Shown piece after piece: positions 27,292 to 35,726 of a stretch of 64,000 nucleotides of DNA (the first letter of the stretch is position 1; every line of letters begins with the position of its first letter). The notes beneath the pieces are model-generated. The model was given only the letters and a program-made list of their open reading frames with translations. It had not been told where the DNA came from and ran no database searches. The translations under genes were made by a program, and so were the position numbers. The stretch is from Streptomyces ardesiacus (GTDB lineage Bacteria > Actinomycetota > Actinomycetes > Streptomycetales > Streptomycetaceae). The DNA is taken from positions 806,001-870,000 of the forward strand of contig NZ_BEWC01000001.1 of assembly GCF_003112575.1 (NCBI RefSeq). Reading direction: 5' to 3'.

Positions 27292-28726
27292 CGGTCGGCT
27301 CGGTCCGCAACCGGGCCCCCTGGCGCAGCAGTTCGCGCTGGACCAGCCGGTAGGGCAACCCGCGTGGCCCGCGCCCGTGCCGGACGGTCAGCGCCGCGCA
27401 CACCCCGGCCGCGTGACCGGTCGCCATGGCGATGGGCATCACCCGGTACGACGAGTGCGCCACGTGCGTCCCGGAGATGCAGCGCCCCGCGACCAGCAGG
27501 CGCTCGGTGCCCCGGGGCAGCAGGCAGCGCAGCGGGATGTCGTAGAAACTGCCCCGCGGCACCCGCTTGAGGACGGTGCCGGAGCCGCGCGGGTTGTGGA
27601 TGTCGACCGGATAGGCGCCGTGCGCGATCACGTCCGGGAAGGTGCGCGCGGTCAGGATGTCGTGACCGGTGAGCTGGTAGTCGCCGAGCACCCGCCGGCT
27701 CTCCCGCACCCCGACGTGCGTGCCGCTCTGCACCACGTACGACTCCTCGAAGCCGGGCACGCGGGTGCGCAGGAAGCGGTCGATCTCGGCCAGTTGGCGA
27801 CGGGCCGTGTACTCGGCGCGGGTGAGGTCCCAGACACTGCTGCCGAGGACCCGGGTCACGCGGGTGCTGTTGACGGCGACCTCGTGCGGGTGCGGGGTCG
27901 CGAAGAACAGGATGTCCTCGCGCGGCAGCCGCAGTTCGCCGGCCGCCCGGGCCTCCTCGATCAGGTCCCACAGCCCGTGCACGCCCCGCCACTGGTCCGG
28001 GTGCTCGCGCGCGTAGGCGGCGAAGTCCGGCCGGGCGAAGTCGGCCACGCGGAACATCAGCGTCATGGGCTGCACCAGCCCGTCCTCGGGCCGCCCGATC
28101 TCGTACGGCGCGCCGCAGGCCGTCGCCACGTCGCCGTCGCCCGTGCCGTCCACGACCACCCCGGCGTCGATCACCACCGGTCCCGACTTGGTCTCGAACA
28201 CCACCCGCCAGCCCGAGCCGTCCTCCAGCGGCAGCGCGCCGGAGGCGAAGGAGTGGAACAGCATCCGCACCCCGGACTCGTCCATCATCTCCAGCAGGGA
28301 GAACTTGAACAGCTCCGGGTCGAAGGGGACCGTGTACCCGGTCTTCGGGGAGGGCGGCAGGCAGCCGCCGCGGCCCATGAGCCGGTCGAGCAACTGCCAC
28401 AGGACGCCCGCGACCACCGGCTCGCCCTCGCCGTGGTCGGTGGGCAGCAGCCGCGAGGTGTCCCCGGCCTCGGTGAACGCGGCCTGCTTGTGCTCGTTGT
28501 GGAACGACATCAGCGGCATCACCAGCGCCACGGTGGCGTTGCCGCCGAGGAACCCGTACCGCTCCACCAGTACGGTGTCGGCCCCGGCGTCGGCCGCGCC
28601 GACCGCGGCCGCGAACCCGGCGGGGCCGCCGCCCACGACCAGGACGTCGCAGCGGCCGCCGTGCCGCGCGGGCCGGGGCGGCAGCGTGACGGTGCGGGGC
28701 TCGGCGGGCTCTTCCAGGATCGGCAT
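27287..28726 (-). CDS. FAD-dependent oxidoreductase (FAD_oxidored family)
   Basis: The 479-residue flavoprotein has an N-terminal FAD-binding fold (CDVLVVGGGPAGFAAAVGAA near residue 26, VLVERYGFLGGNAT near 51). A second FAD contact is VVDGTGDGDVATACGAPYE near 188, and the C-terminal segment GRCISGTHVAHSSYRVMPIA closes the FAD site near 425. Family members include thiazole-type and xanthan-lyase-like flavoproteins; the substrate is not known. GGAGGTGA lies five bases before the ATG. It follows the pyruvyl transferase gene by 21 bases and is probably translated from the same mRNA, suggesting a joint role in modifying a surface glycan. Confidence 0.82.
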   Translation of the reverse strand: MPILEEPAEPRTVTLPPRPARHGGRCDVLVVGGGPAGFAAAVGAADAGADTVLVERYGFLGGNATVALVMPLMSFHNEHKQAAFTEAGDTSRLLPTDHGEGEPVVAGVLWQLLDRLMGRGGCLPPSPKTGYTVPFDPELFKFSLLEMMDESGVRMLFHSFASGALPLEDGSGWRVVFETKSGPVVIDAGVVVDGTGDGDVATACGAPYEIGRPEDGLVQPMTLMFRVADFARPDFAAYAREHPDQWRGVHGLWDLIEEARAAGELRLPREDILFFATPHPHEVAVNSTRVTRVLGSSVWDLTRAEYTARRQLAEIDRFLRTRVPGFEESYVVQSGTHVGVRESRRVLGDYQLTGHDILTARTFPDVIAHGAYPVDIHNPRGSGTVLKRVPRGSFYDIPLRCLLPRGTERLLVAGRCISGTHVAHSSYRVMPIAMATGHAAGVCAALTVRHGRGPRGLPYRLVQRELLRQGARLRTEPTG

Positions 28727-28747
28727 CGCTCACCTCCGGTCAGGCGG

Positions 28748-30226
28748 TCAGGCGGACAGCGGCCGCGGCTCGGCATGGCAGGACCCGCCCCCGGCCGACT
28801 CGCTGCCCACGGGCCCCGTCCCGGTGGGCTTGGTGCCTGCGGGTGCCGTCCCGGTCGGCTCGCTGCCGAGGGGGCCTGTCCCGGCCGGCTCGTTGTCCGC
28901 CTGTTCCGTCCCGGGCGGCTCGCATGCCATCGGTTCCGTTCCGGGCGGCTCGCATGCCATCGGTTCCGTCCCGGTCGGCCTGCCGTCCCGCGCCCCGTCG
29001 GCGGCCGGCTCCTCACCCGGCGGCCCCCCGGCCACCGGCCCGGCATCCGCCGCCGGGGCGCCGTCCGAGCCCTGCGCGGCGCCGATCGCGTCGAGCACGG
29101 ACCCGCACCGCTCACAGGTCTCCCGGGCCGACGCGGACAGCTCCGCCATCCGCGCCCCGAGGTCGTCCCGGCGCTGCGGATACTCGTCCCAGAGCCGGTC
29201 CACCTCCGCCAGCAGCAGCCCGGCCTGCTCCCGCGCCACCCCCACCAGCGCCGGGGCGCCCAGCCGGCGCGCGAAGTCGAAGACCTTGCCGGAGTACGGC
29301 AGCGGCAGCACCGGCACACCGGTGAGCGCGGCGAAGATCACGAAGTGCAGCCGCATGCCGACGGCCACGTCGAGGTGGCGCATGAAGCCGAGGACCTGGC
29401 CGGGGCTGTAGTCGCCGTGCAGGATGCGGCCCTGGTCCGGGGCGGTCATGTGGGACAGCACGGCGTGCGCGTGCCGCACGTCGTGGCGTTCCATCGGCAG
29501 GAACACCACGCGCGCGTCCAGCCGGTGGACCAGGAAGTCCGCCACGTCGGCGAGCAGGGCGTGGTAGTCGCCCTCGTCGAGCTTCTCGGCGGCCCGCCCC
29601 GGCTCGCGCACCGACATCCCCACCAGCCGTGTGCCGGACGGGATGCCCTCTTCGCGCATCATCGCCCCGGTGAACGGCTCCGGGGCCAGCAGCAGCGCCG
29701 GGTCGGCGGTGACCGTGACCTCGCGCTCCAGGCCGACCTCCTCGAGCACCAGCCGCGACTCCTCGTCCCGCACCACGACGTCGTCCATCTCCGCCAGCAC
29801 CGTGCGCACCGCGTCCCGGTCCTCGGCGTCCGTGAGCGGCCCGGCGCCGACGGCGTAGGCGAACGTGGGCACGCCCCGGGTCTGCGCGGCGCGCACCAGC
29901 CGCAGGTAGCGCCGCGCCTCACCGTCGTAGAGGATCCCGCCGCCGCCCAGCACGAGGAGGTCGAGGCCGGGCAGCACGTCCAGGACGTGGTTGCGGCTGA
30001 CCCCCTCCCAGGGCACCACCTCGTCGGCGCCGGGGTGGTGCGCGCGGGTGTGCTCCGCGTCGCGGCTCAGGACGACGAGGTGCGCGCCGGGGCGCAGGGC
30101 GCGCAGACAGCTCAGGACGCAGGTGAGGATCGCCTCGTCACCGGTGTTGAAGCCGCCGTAGGAGCCGAGCACGCCGATGCGCGGGCCCCGGCGGGCGGGG
30201 GACGGATGCGAGGGCGGAAGAGTCAT
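28748..30226 (-). CDS. polysaccharide pyruvyl transferase family protein (CsaB-like) with tandem-repeat tail
   Basis: The first 390 or so residues form a CsaB-type pyruvyl transferase: GVLGSYGGFNTGDEAILTC near residue 18, DLLVLGGGGILYDGEARRYL near 89, TADPALLLAPEPF, and HLDVAVGMRLHFVIFAALTG near 285, a nucleotide-binding style segment. It would add ketal pyruvate to a cell-wall glycan. The C-terminal about 90 residues are low complexity: a ten-residue unit (consensus GTxPxxxEPx) repeated about six times, encoded by a 30-bp minisatellite. No signal peptide is seen. It starts an operon with the downstream FAD oxidoreductase. Confidence 0.85.
   Translation of the reverse strand: MTLPPSHPSPARRGPRIGVLGSYGGFNTGDEAILTCVLSCLRALRPGAHLVVLSRDAEHTRAHHPGADEVVPWEGVSRNHVLDVLPGLDLLVLGGGGILYDGEARRYLRLVRAAQTRGVPTFAYAVGAGPLTDAEDRDAVRTVLAEMDDVVVRDEESRLVLEEVGLEREVTVTADPALLLAPEPFTGAMMREEGIPSGTRLVGMSVREPGRAAEKLDEGDYHALLADVADFLVHRLDARVVFLPMERHDVRHAHAVLSHMTAPDQGRILHGDYSPGQVLGFMRHLDVAVGMRLHFVIFAALTGVPVLPLPYSGKVFDFARRLGAPALVGVAREQAGLLLAEVDRLWDEYPQRRDDLGARMAELSASARETCERCGSVLDAIGAAQGSDGAPAADAGPVAGGPPGEEPAADGARDGRPTGTEPMACEPPGTEPMACEPPGTEQADNEPAGTGPLGSEPTGTAPAGTKPTGTGPVGSESAGGGSCHAEPRPLSA
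28791..28970 (-). repeat. coding 30-bp minisatellite, six copies
   Basis: Six head-to-tail 30-base units begin at 28791, 28821, 28851, 28881, 28911 and 28941, each starting CCGG and ending near CCGT on the plus strand. The copies at 28911 and 28941 differ by one base, while the outer ones have diverged. The period is a multiple of three, so copy changes keep the frame. It encodes the repeat tail of the pyruvyl transferase. Confidence 0.9.
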
Positions 30227-30377
30227 CCGGAACTCCCGTCACGTCGAGGTCGGCCGGCGCGCGCCGGTCCCGGCGCACGGTGTGCCGCGCAGGGTGCCGG
30301 GTTGCCTGCCGGGCCTCGCGGAAACACCCTGATCACGAAGGACCGGCCGTGACCGCCGTTCCGCGGGAGGAACACCG

Positions 30378-31331
30378 GTGAACGTCTCCACCAGCGTCTG
30401 GCTGCTGACCGTCGCGGGCCTGTGCGTCCTCGTCGCCGCCGACTTCTTCATCGGCCGCAAGCCGCACGAGGTGTCCCTGCGGGAGGCCGGGATCTGGACG
30501 GGCGTGTGGGTGGCGCTGGCCTGTCTGTTCGGGGCGGGGCTGACCGTGTGGGGCGGCGGCGGGCCGGGCGGCGAGTTCTTCGCCGGCTACCTCACCGAGA
30601 AGTCGCTCAGCGTCGACAACCTCTTCGTCTTCGTCCTGATCATGGCGAAGTTCGCGGTGCCCCCGCGGTACCAGCAGCGGGTGCTGATGATCGGCGTCCT
30701 GGTGGCCCTGGTGCTGCGCGCCGCGTTCATCGCGGCCGGCGCGGCGATCATCTCCGCCTTCTCCTGGGTCTTCTACCTCTTCGGCGCCTTCCTGATCTGG
30801 ACCGCCTGGAAACTGGTCCAGGACGCCCGCAAGGGCGGGCACGAGCAGGAGGAGTACCAGGAGAACAGGCTGCTGAAGTCGGTCGAGCGCCGCTTCGGCG
30901 TCGCCGACCGGTACCACGGCACCCGACTGTGGGTCGAGGAGAACGGCAGGCGGGTCATGACCCCGATGCTGGTCGTGATGCTCGCCATCGGGTTCACCGA
31001 CATCCTGTTCGCCCTGGACTCCATCCCCGCGATCTACGGGCTGACCCAGGACCCGTACATCGTGTTCACGGCCAACGCCTTCGCCCTGATGGGCCTGCGC
31101 CAGCTCTACTTCCTCATCGGCGGTCTGCTGAAGAGGCTCGTCCACCTCTCCTACGGCCTGTCGGTCATCCTCGGCTTCATCGGCGTCAAGCTGCTGCTGC
31201 ACGCCCTGCACGAGTCCGGGGTGCCCGTGCCCGAGATCGGCATCGCCTTCTCGCTGGGGTTCATCGTGCTGGTCCTCGCGGTCACCACGGCGACGAGCCT
31301 GTGGGCCACCGGGCGGCAGGAGCGGGCCTGA
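30378..31331 (+). CDS. TerC family integral membrane protein
   Basis: The 317-residue TerC protein has about eight or nine hydrophobic helices. The acidic transmembrane motifs of the family are present: EKSLSVDNLFVFVLIM near residue 73 and GFTDILFALDSIPAIYGLTQ near 205. TerC proteins take part in tellurite resistance or in metal loading (Mn) during protein export. GTG 30378 has GGGAGG eight bases upstream. A loop between helices carries a charged stretch (HEQEEYQENRLLKSVERRFG). No recognisable riboswitch fold was seen in the 151-base gap upstream. Confidence 0.9.
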   Translation: MNVSTSVWLLTVAGLCVLVAADFFIGRKPHEVSLREAGIWTGVWVALACLFGAGLTVWGGGGPGGEFFAGYLTEKSLSVDNLFVFVLIMAKFAVPPRYQQRVLMIGVLVALVLRAAFIAAGAAIISAFSWVFYLFGAFLIWTAWKLVQDARKGGHEQEEYQENRLLKSVERRFGVADRYHGTRLWVEENGRRVMTPMLVVMLAIGFTDILFALDSIPAIYGLTQDPYIVFTANAFALMGLRQLYFLIGGLLKRLVHLSYGLSVILGFIGVKLLLHALHESGVPVPEIGIAFSLGFIVLVLAVTTATSLWATGRQERA

Positions 31332-31364
31332 CGCCCGGTGGCCGAGGGCGCCGGGCCCCGTACG

Positions 31365-31568
31365 TCAGCAGCCCGCCGGGGTGGGCCTGCCGCGGGAGAC
31401 CACCCGGGTGCCGTGCCCGTCGACGACGCGGGCCTGGAGGGAACCGCAGGCGCAGCGGGTCCACAGGGTGCCGCCGGCCGCGGTGGAGTGGGCGGACAGC
31501 ACCTGGAAGGGCTCGGCACCGTCGGGCCACCCGCAGTGCGGGCAGGCGACACCGGTCGAGCTGGGCAT
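31365..31568 (-). CDS. small zinc-ribbon-like protein
   Basis: The 67-residue protein has the cysteine pattern CPHC (residues 9-12) and CAC (about 39-41) with a further Cys as the last residue; this suits a small zinc ribbon. GAGGAG lies before the ATG. It is convergent with TerC and divergent from a LysR gene. I recognise no function; similar short proteins are common in streptomycetes. Confidence 0.65.
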   Translation of the reverse strand: MPSSTGVACPHCGWPDGAEPFQVLSAHSTAAGGTLWTRCACGSLQARVVDGHGTRVVSRGRPTPAGC

Positions 31569-31694
31569 GGCGACTCCTCGTGCGTCAGTGGTGCGTCGGA
31601 AGGCCGGTGGGGCGTCCGGTCCCACCGTGGCGTCACCGACCAGGGTGCGGCCCCGGATCCGTTCACGTCCAGGTTGACTTTACGGACGCCACCG

Positions 31695-31710
31695 TGAAGC
31701 GTGCGCTTCA
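31695..31710. promoter_or_regulatory. palindromic operator at the LysR gene start
   Basis: TGAAGCGTGCGCTTCA is a perfect 7-2-7 inverted repeat that ends on the A of the LysR start codon. Such a place suits autorepression. The LysR-type T-N11-A spacing is not exact, so another regulator is possible. Confidence 0.45.
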
Positions 31711-32615
31711 TGATTGATCTGCGCAGGCTGCACGTGCTGAGGGCCGTCGCCCACTACGGCACCGTCACCGCGGCGGCGCGTGCCCTGCACTTCACCCCCT
31801 CGGCCGCCTCGCAGCAGATCCGGCAGCTCGCCCGGGAGCTGGACGTCGTCCTGCTGGAGCCGCAGGGGCGCGGGGTACGGCTCACCCCGGCCGCCGAGAG
31901 CCTCCTCCACCACGCGGACGCGATCGAGGCCCGTTGGGACGAGGCCGAACAGGACCTGCGGGCGGGGGAGGGGGCGCCCGCCGGGCCGCTGCGGGTCACC
32001 GGTTTCCCCGTGGCCGTCGCCGTCCTGCTGGCCCCGATGGCGGCGCGGCTGAGGCGGCGGCACCCCCGGCTGTCGGTGCGGATCCGGGAGGTCGAGGTGG
32101 TGGAGAGCTTCGACCTGCTCTTCGAGGGGGAGAGCGATCTGGCGGTGGTGGAGGCGACGCCGGCCGGCCCGCCGCCGGCGGACGCGCGCTTCGAGCAGCG
32201 GCCGCTCCTGGAGGAGCCGTTCGACCTGGTCGTCCCCGCGGACCATCCGCTGGCCGGACGGGACGGGGCGGACCTCGGCGACGTGGCGCACGAGGCGTGG
32301 ATCGCGCCGTTGCCGCAGAGTCCCTGCCGGACGCACATCATGTCGGCGTGCGGTGCCGCCGGGTTCACCCCCGACGTGGTCCATCACGCGGTGGACTGGA
32401 ACGTCACCGCCCACCTGGTCGCCCACGGACTCGGCGTCGCCCTGGTGCCCAGGCTCGCCCGGCTGACCCCCGATCTGCCGGTCGTGCGGGTGCCCTGCGC
32501 CGGCCGGCCCCACCGCACGTTGCTGACCTGCACGCGCAGCGGCGGCCACCGCCGGGCGGCGGTCGCGGCCGCGCTGGAGGAACTGCGCGTTCTGGCCGCC
32601 GAGGCGGTCGCCTGA
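31710..32615 (+). CDS. LysR-family transcriptional regulator
   Basis: The 301-residue protein has the N-terminal winged helix of LysR regulators (LRRLHVLRAVAHYGTVTAAA, FTPSAASQQIRQLARELDVV, residues 4-55), a linker helix, and a periplasmic-binding-type effector domain from about 88 (GPLRVTGFPVAVAVLLAPMA) to the end. ATG 31710 is chosen over GTG 31701 because the family starts at MIDLRRL. It diverges from the zinc-ribbon gene. A perfect palindrome covers its start. A very strong hairpin follows its stop, so it is monocistronic. Confidence 0.88.
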   Translation: MIDLRRLHVLRAVAHYGTVTAAARALHFTPSAASQQIRQLARELDVVLLEPQGRGVRLTPAAESLLHHADAIEARWDEAEQDLRAGEGAPAGPLRVTGFPVAVAVLLAPMAARLRRRHPRLSVRIREVEVVESFDLLFEGESDLAVVEATPAGPPPADARFEQRPLLEEPFDLVVPADHPLAGRDGADLGDVAHEAWIAPLPQSPCRTHIMSACGAAGFTPDVVHHAVDWNVTAHLVAHGLGVALVPRLARLTPDLPVVRVPCAGRPHRTLLTCTRSGGHRRAAVAAALEELRVLAAEAVA

Positions 32616-32661
32616 CACACGGCGGGACCGGAGCTCGGCCGAGCTCCGGTCCCGCCGTGTG
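32616..32661. terminator. 46-base perfect palindrome, bidirectional terminator
   Basis: The 23-base arms 32616-32638 and 32639-32661 are exact reverse complements with only a short turn (GGCC centre). It starts with the base after the LysR stop and ends 12 bases before the stop of the convergent FMN reductase. Confidence 0.85.
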
Positions 32662-32673
32662 CGTGTGCGCCGG

Positions 32674-33237
32674 TCAGGCGGCGAGGGTCTCGTCCGCGTG
32701 GCCGTGCAGCCGGGCGACGACCTCGGTGAGCTGCGCGGCGACCTCGGCGTCGTCCGCCGGGTGGGTCTCGGCGAAGCGGGTCACCGAGCCGGGGATGGCC
32801 AGCTTGATGTCCTCGATCACCTTGCCGCCGGCGATGCCGACGGCCTTGCGGGCCTCGTCCTGCGCCCACACGCCGCCGTACTGGCCGAAGGCGGTGCCGA
32901 CCACGGCGACCGGCTTGCCGGTGAAGGCGCCGGCGCCGAACGGGCGGGAGAGCCAGTCGATCGCGTTCTTCAGCACGGCCGGGATGGTGCCGTTGTACTC
33001 GGGCGAGAAGAGCAGGAAGGCCTGCGCACCCTGGGCGGCCTCGCGCAGCTTCGCGGCGGCGGCCGGGACGCTGCCCTCGACGTCGATGTCCTCGTTGTAG
33101 AAGGGGATCTCGGCGAGCCCTTCGAACAGGTGCACCTCGGCGCCCTCGGGCGCGAACTTGACGGCGGCCTCGGCGAGCTGACGGTTGTGCGAACCGGCGC
33201 GAAGGCTGCCGACGAGCGCAAGGATGCGGACTGACAT
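32674..33237 (-). CDS. NADPH-dependent FMN reductase family protein
   Basis: The 187-residue flavodoxin-like protein has the FMN phosphate loop ILALVGSLRAGSHNRQLAEA at residue 4, the isoalloxazine loop FLLFSPEYNGTIPAVLKNAI near 75 and GKPVAVVGTAFGQYGGVWAQ near 108. Members are azoreductase or quinone/chromate reductase-like NAD(P)H:FMN oxidoreductases. GGGAG precedes the ATG. The gene diverges from a TetR regulator with two tandem palindromes between them, which suggests repression by that TetR and induction by a quinone-like or oxidising ligand. Confidence 0.9.
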   Translation of the reverse strand: MSVRILALVGSLRAGSHNRQLAEAAVKFAPEGAEVHLFEGLAEIPFYNEDIDVEGSVPAAAAKLREAAQGAQAFLLFSPEYNGTIPAVLKNAIDWLSRPFGAGAFTGKPVAVVGTAFGQYGGVWAQDEARKAVGIAGGKVIEDIKLAIPGSVTRFAETHPADDAEVAAQLTEVVARLHGHADETLAA

Positions 33238-33297
33238 GAGTACTCCCACTGCTGGAACAGATACTGACGGGCGGGCCGAAACACGGCGTTTACGATC

Positions 33298-33346
33298 CGG
33301 ACCGGGGTCCGTTTAATTTCTAACATCCCAAACGGACCGCGGTCCA
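33298..33346. promoter_or_regulatory. tandem TetR-type operators
   Basis: CGGACC-GG-GGTCCG (33298-33311) and CGGACC-GC-GGTCCA (33333-33346) are two inverted repeats of the same half-site, starting 35 bases apart, in the 139-base gap between the divergent FMN reductase and TetR genes. Binding by the adjacent TetR is inference from position. Confidence 0.7.
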
Positions 33347-33376
33347 GTTTTCTTCCCGATGCTTTACGCTGGCTTC

Positions 33377-34084
33377 ATGTCCGCCGCCCTGCCGCCCTTC
33401 CCCCGACCTCAGGAGAACGCCGGTCCACCCGAGCTGCTGCACCTGGGCATCGGGATCGACGAGGACGAGCCCTGCCTGCGCGCCGACGCCGCGCGCAACC
33501 GTGCCCGGCTCCTGGAGGCCGCCGAGCGCCTGGTCGCCGAGCACGGCGCGGGCGCCCTCACGATGGAGGCGGTGGCCACCGCGGCCTGCGTGGGCAAGGG
33601 CACGGTCTTCCGCCGTTTCGGCGACCGCACCGGGCTGCTCGCGGCACTCCTCGACCACTCCGAGCGCAAGTTCCAGGCCGCGCTGCTGAGCGGCCCGCCC
33701 CCGCTGGGTCCCGGCGCACCCCCCGTCGAGCGGCTGCGGGCCTTCGGCTGCGCGCTGCTGGGCCGCTCCGTCGACAAACTCGACCTGCTCCTGGCCGGTG
33801 AGCCCAGCGCCGAGCGGCGTCACACCTTCCCCCCGCGCCGCTTCCTGCACCAGCACGTGGCGCTGCTGCTGCGCGAGGCCGTGCCGGACGGCGACAGCGA
33901 GCTGCTTGCGCACACCCTCATGGCCTACCTCGACGCCGCCCTGATCCACCACCTCACCCAGCAGCGGGGACTGCCCGCCGACCGGGTGCGGGCGGGCTGG
34001 CTGGACCTGGTCGCACGGGTCACCCGCACCGAACCCCCGGCACCCGGGACCGAGTCCCCGGGCGCGGGACCGGCCGCGGGCTGA
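33377..34084 (+). CDS. TetR-family transcriptional regulator
   Basis: The 235-residue regulator has a TetR helix-turn-helix at about 36-90 (NRARLLEAAERLVAEHGAGA, LTMEAVATAACVGKGTVFRR, FGDRTGLLAALLDH) after an unusually long, proline-rich N-terminal arm of about 35 residues. The C-terminal ligand domain is not assignable. It diverges from the FMN reductase gene and probably controls it and itself. The start has no clear ribosome site, so translation of a short leader is likely. Confidence 0.87.
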   Translation: MSAALPPFPRPQENAGPPELLHLGIGIDEDEPCLRADAARNRARLLEAAERLVAEHGAGALTMEAVATAACVGKGTVFRRFGDRTGLLAALLDHSERKFQAALLSGPPPLGPGAPPVERLRAFGCALLGRSVDKLDLLLAGEPSAERRHTFPPRRFLHQHVALLLREAVPDGDSELLAHTLMAYLDAALIHHLTQQRGLPADRVRAGWLDLVARVTRTEPPAPGTESPGAGPAAG

Positions 34085-34156
34085 ACTCGGCCCGCGGTGA
34101 ACGGCGTTGCCCCGCCCGCCGCCCCGCGTCCGGCTTCTGCCAGGATGCCGTACGTC

Positions 34157-35191
34157 ATGGTGCAGATACCGAATCAGCCCGGCCCCGAGCCCTCCGCACC
34201 GCGCTCCGCCCCCACGAGCGCCGATGTGGCCCGCCTGGCCGGCGTCTCGCGCGCGACCGTCTCCTACGTCCTCAACAACGCCGACGCCGTACGGATCAGC
34301 GAACCCACCCGCCGCCGCGTCCGCGAGGCCGCCCGTGAACTCGGCTACGTGCCGCACGCCGCGGCCCGCTCCCTGCGCGCCGGCCACAGCCGCATGGTCC
34401 TGATGCCCGCGCCGTCCTTCCCCGCAGGCCCGCTCTACAGCCGCTTCCTCAGCGAACTCCAGGGCGCCCTGGGCCGCCTGGACTACACCGTCGTCCAGTA
34501 CGGCACCGTCGGCGTGCACGGCGAGGAGGCCGCCCGCGCCTGGGCCGAACTGCGCCCGGTCGCCGTCCTCGCACCCGGCTCCGACCTCGGTCCGCGGGGA
34601 GTGGAGATCCTCAAACGCTCCGGCGCCCGGGCGGTCCTCACCCTCGGGCCCGAGGCCGTCGACGGGGCACACGCCCTGCTCACCGACCAGGAGGGCGTCG
34701 GCCGCAGCGCGGCCCGCCACCTCTACGACCGCGGACGCCGCCGGATCGGCGTCGTCGTGCCCGCGGAACCGGGTCTCGACGTCTTCTCGGCACCGCGCCT
34801 CGCGGGCGCCCGCGAGGCGGTGGCCGGCACCGGCGCCACCGTCACCGCACTCCCCCTCGCCCACGACGAACGGGACGCCGCCCGCCTCGCGGCACGCTGG
34901 CGCCCCCTCGGACTCGACGCGGTGTTCACCTACAACGACGAGTACGCGATGCTGCTGATGCGGGCCCTCCAGGACGAGGGCCTCGCCGTCCCCGCCGACG
35001 CGGCCGTCATCGGCGCCGACGACCTGATGCTCGGCCGACTGCTGCGGCCCCGGCTCAGCACCGTCCACCTGGAACTGCCGGCCGGCCGCGACCTGGCCGC
35101 ACTCGTCGACCGCGTGGTGCACGATCCCGGAGCCCCGCCCGAGCGCCACAAGGTGCTGGGCGCGACGGTGGTGCACCGGGAGTCGAGCTGA
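34157..35191 (+). CDS. LacI-family transcriptional regulator
   Basis: The 344-residue regulator has a LacI helix-turn-helix (SADVARLAGVSRATVSYVLN near residue 16), the hinge VREAARELGYVPHAAARSLR near 53 and a sugar-binding-protein-like domain from about 75, ending with DAAVIGADDLMLGRLLRPRL (near 280). ATG 34157 is chosen because AGGA lies 11 bases upstream; ATG 34145 would add four residues but has the AGGA touching it. No sugar operon adjoins, so its targets are elsewhere. It is convergent with the thioredoxin gene. Confidence 0.87.
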   Translation: MVQIPNQPGPEPSAPRSAPTSADVARLAGVSRATVSYVLNNADAVRISEPTRRRVREAARELGYVPHAAARSLRAGHSRMVLMPAPSFPAGPLYSRFLSELQGALGRLDYTVVQYGTVGVHGEEAARAWAELRPVAVLAPGSDLGPRGVEILKRSGARAVLTLGPEAVDGAHALLTDQEGVGRSAARHLYDRGRRRIGVVVPAEPGLDVFSAPRLAGAREAVAGTGATVTALPLAHDERDAARLAARWRPLGLDAVFTYNDEYAMLLMRALQDEGLAVPADAAVIGADDLMLGRLLRPRLSTVHLELPAGRDLAALVDRVVHDPGAPPERHKVLGATVVHRESS

Positions 35192-35210
35192 CCGGCGGCC
35201 GCTGGGCCCG

Positions 35211-35606
35211 CTACTGGCCGCCCTCGCCGTTCTGCCCGGCCTGGGCCTGCTGCTCGGCGACCGCCTTGCGCACCTCGTCCATGTCCAGCTTCCGGGCCTG
35301 GCCGATCACGTCGGTCAGCGCCGCCTCCGGCAGCGCGCCCGGCTGGGCGAACACGGCCACCTGGTCCCGCACGATCATCAGCGTCGGGATGGAACTGATG
35401 CCGAAGGCCTGCGCCAGCTCGGGCTGCGCCTCGGTGTCCACCTTGCCGAACACCAGGTCCGGGTTGGCCTCCGCGGCCTTCTCGTACACAGGCGCGAACT
35501 GACGGCACGGACCGCACCACGACGCCCAGAAGTCGATCAGCACGAACTCGTTGTCCGTGACCGTCTGGTCGAAGTTCTCCTTGGTGAGTTCCACGGTGCT
35601 GGTCAT
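35211..35606 (-). CDS. trxC: thioredoxin
   Basis: The 131-residue thioredoxin has the active site FWASWCGPCRQFAP near residue 28-40, the cis-Pro loop ISSIPTLMIV near 72 and the usual fold length, plus a Gln/Gly-rich C-terminal extension of about 20 residues. GAGGG precedes the ATG. It is preceded by a perfect SigR promoter match, so the thiol-stress sigma factor SigR should switch it on; trxC of S. coelicolor (SCO0885 from memory) is a known SigR gene in the same context. A divergent flavoprotein disulfide reductase gene lies 120 bases away. Confidence 0.93.
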   Translation of the reverse strand: MTSTVELTKENFDQTVTDNEFVLIDFWASWCGPCRQFAPVYEKAAEANPDLVFGKVDTEAQPELAQAFGISSIPTLMIVRDQVAVFAQPGALPEAALTDVIGQARKLDMDEVRKAVAEQQAQAGQNGEGGQ

Positions 35607-35650
35607 GAGGTATTCCCTCTTCCTGGTTTCGGGGGAGTAGCCGTCGGCAC

Positions 35651-35676
35651 AACACTGCCGACAAGGTGGGTATTCC
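35651..35676 (-). promoter_or_regulatory. SigR-type promoter of the thioredoxin gene
   Basis: On the minus strand GGAAT (35676-35672) is followed after exactly 18 bases by GTT (35653-35651), the SigR consensus GGAAT-N18-GTT. It lies about 45 bases upstream of the thioredoxin ATG. Confidence 0.8.
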
Positions 35677-35726
35677 GCGCACGTACCCATGTGGCCCCGT
35701 CGCACACCACCCACCAGACTGACCCC

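Noticed and set aside
30227..30377. Mn-type riboswitch before TerC
   Set aside because: GC-rich hairpins are present, but no conserved yybP-ykoY loop sequences were seen.
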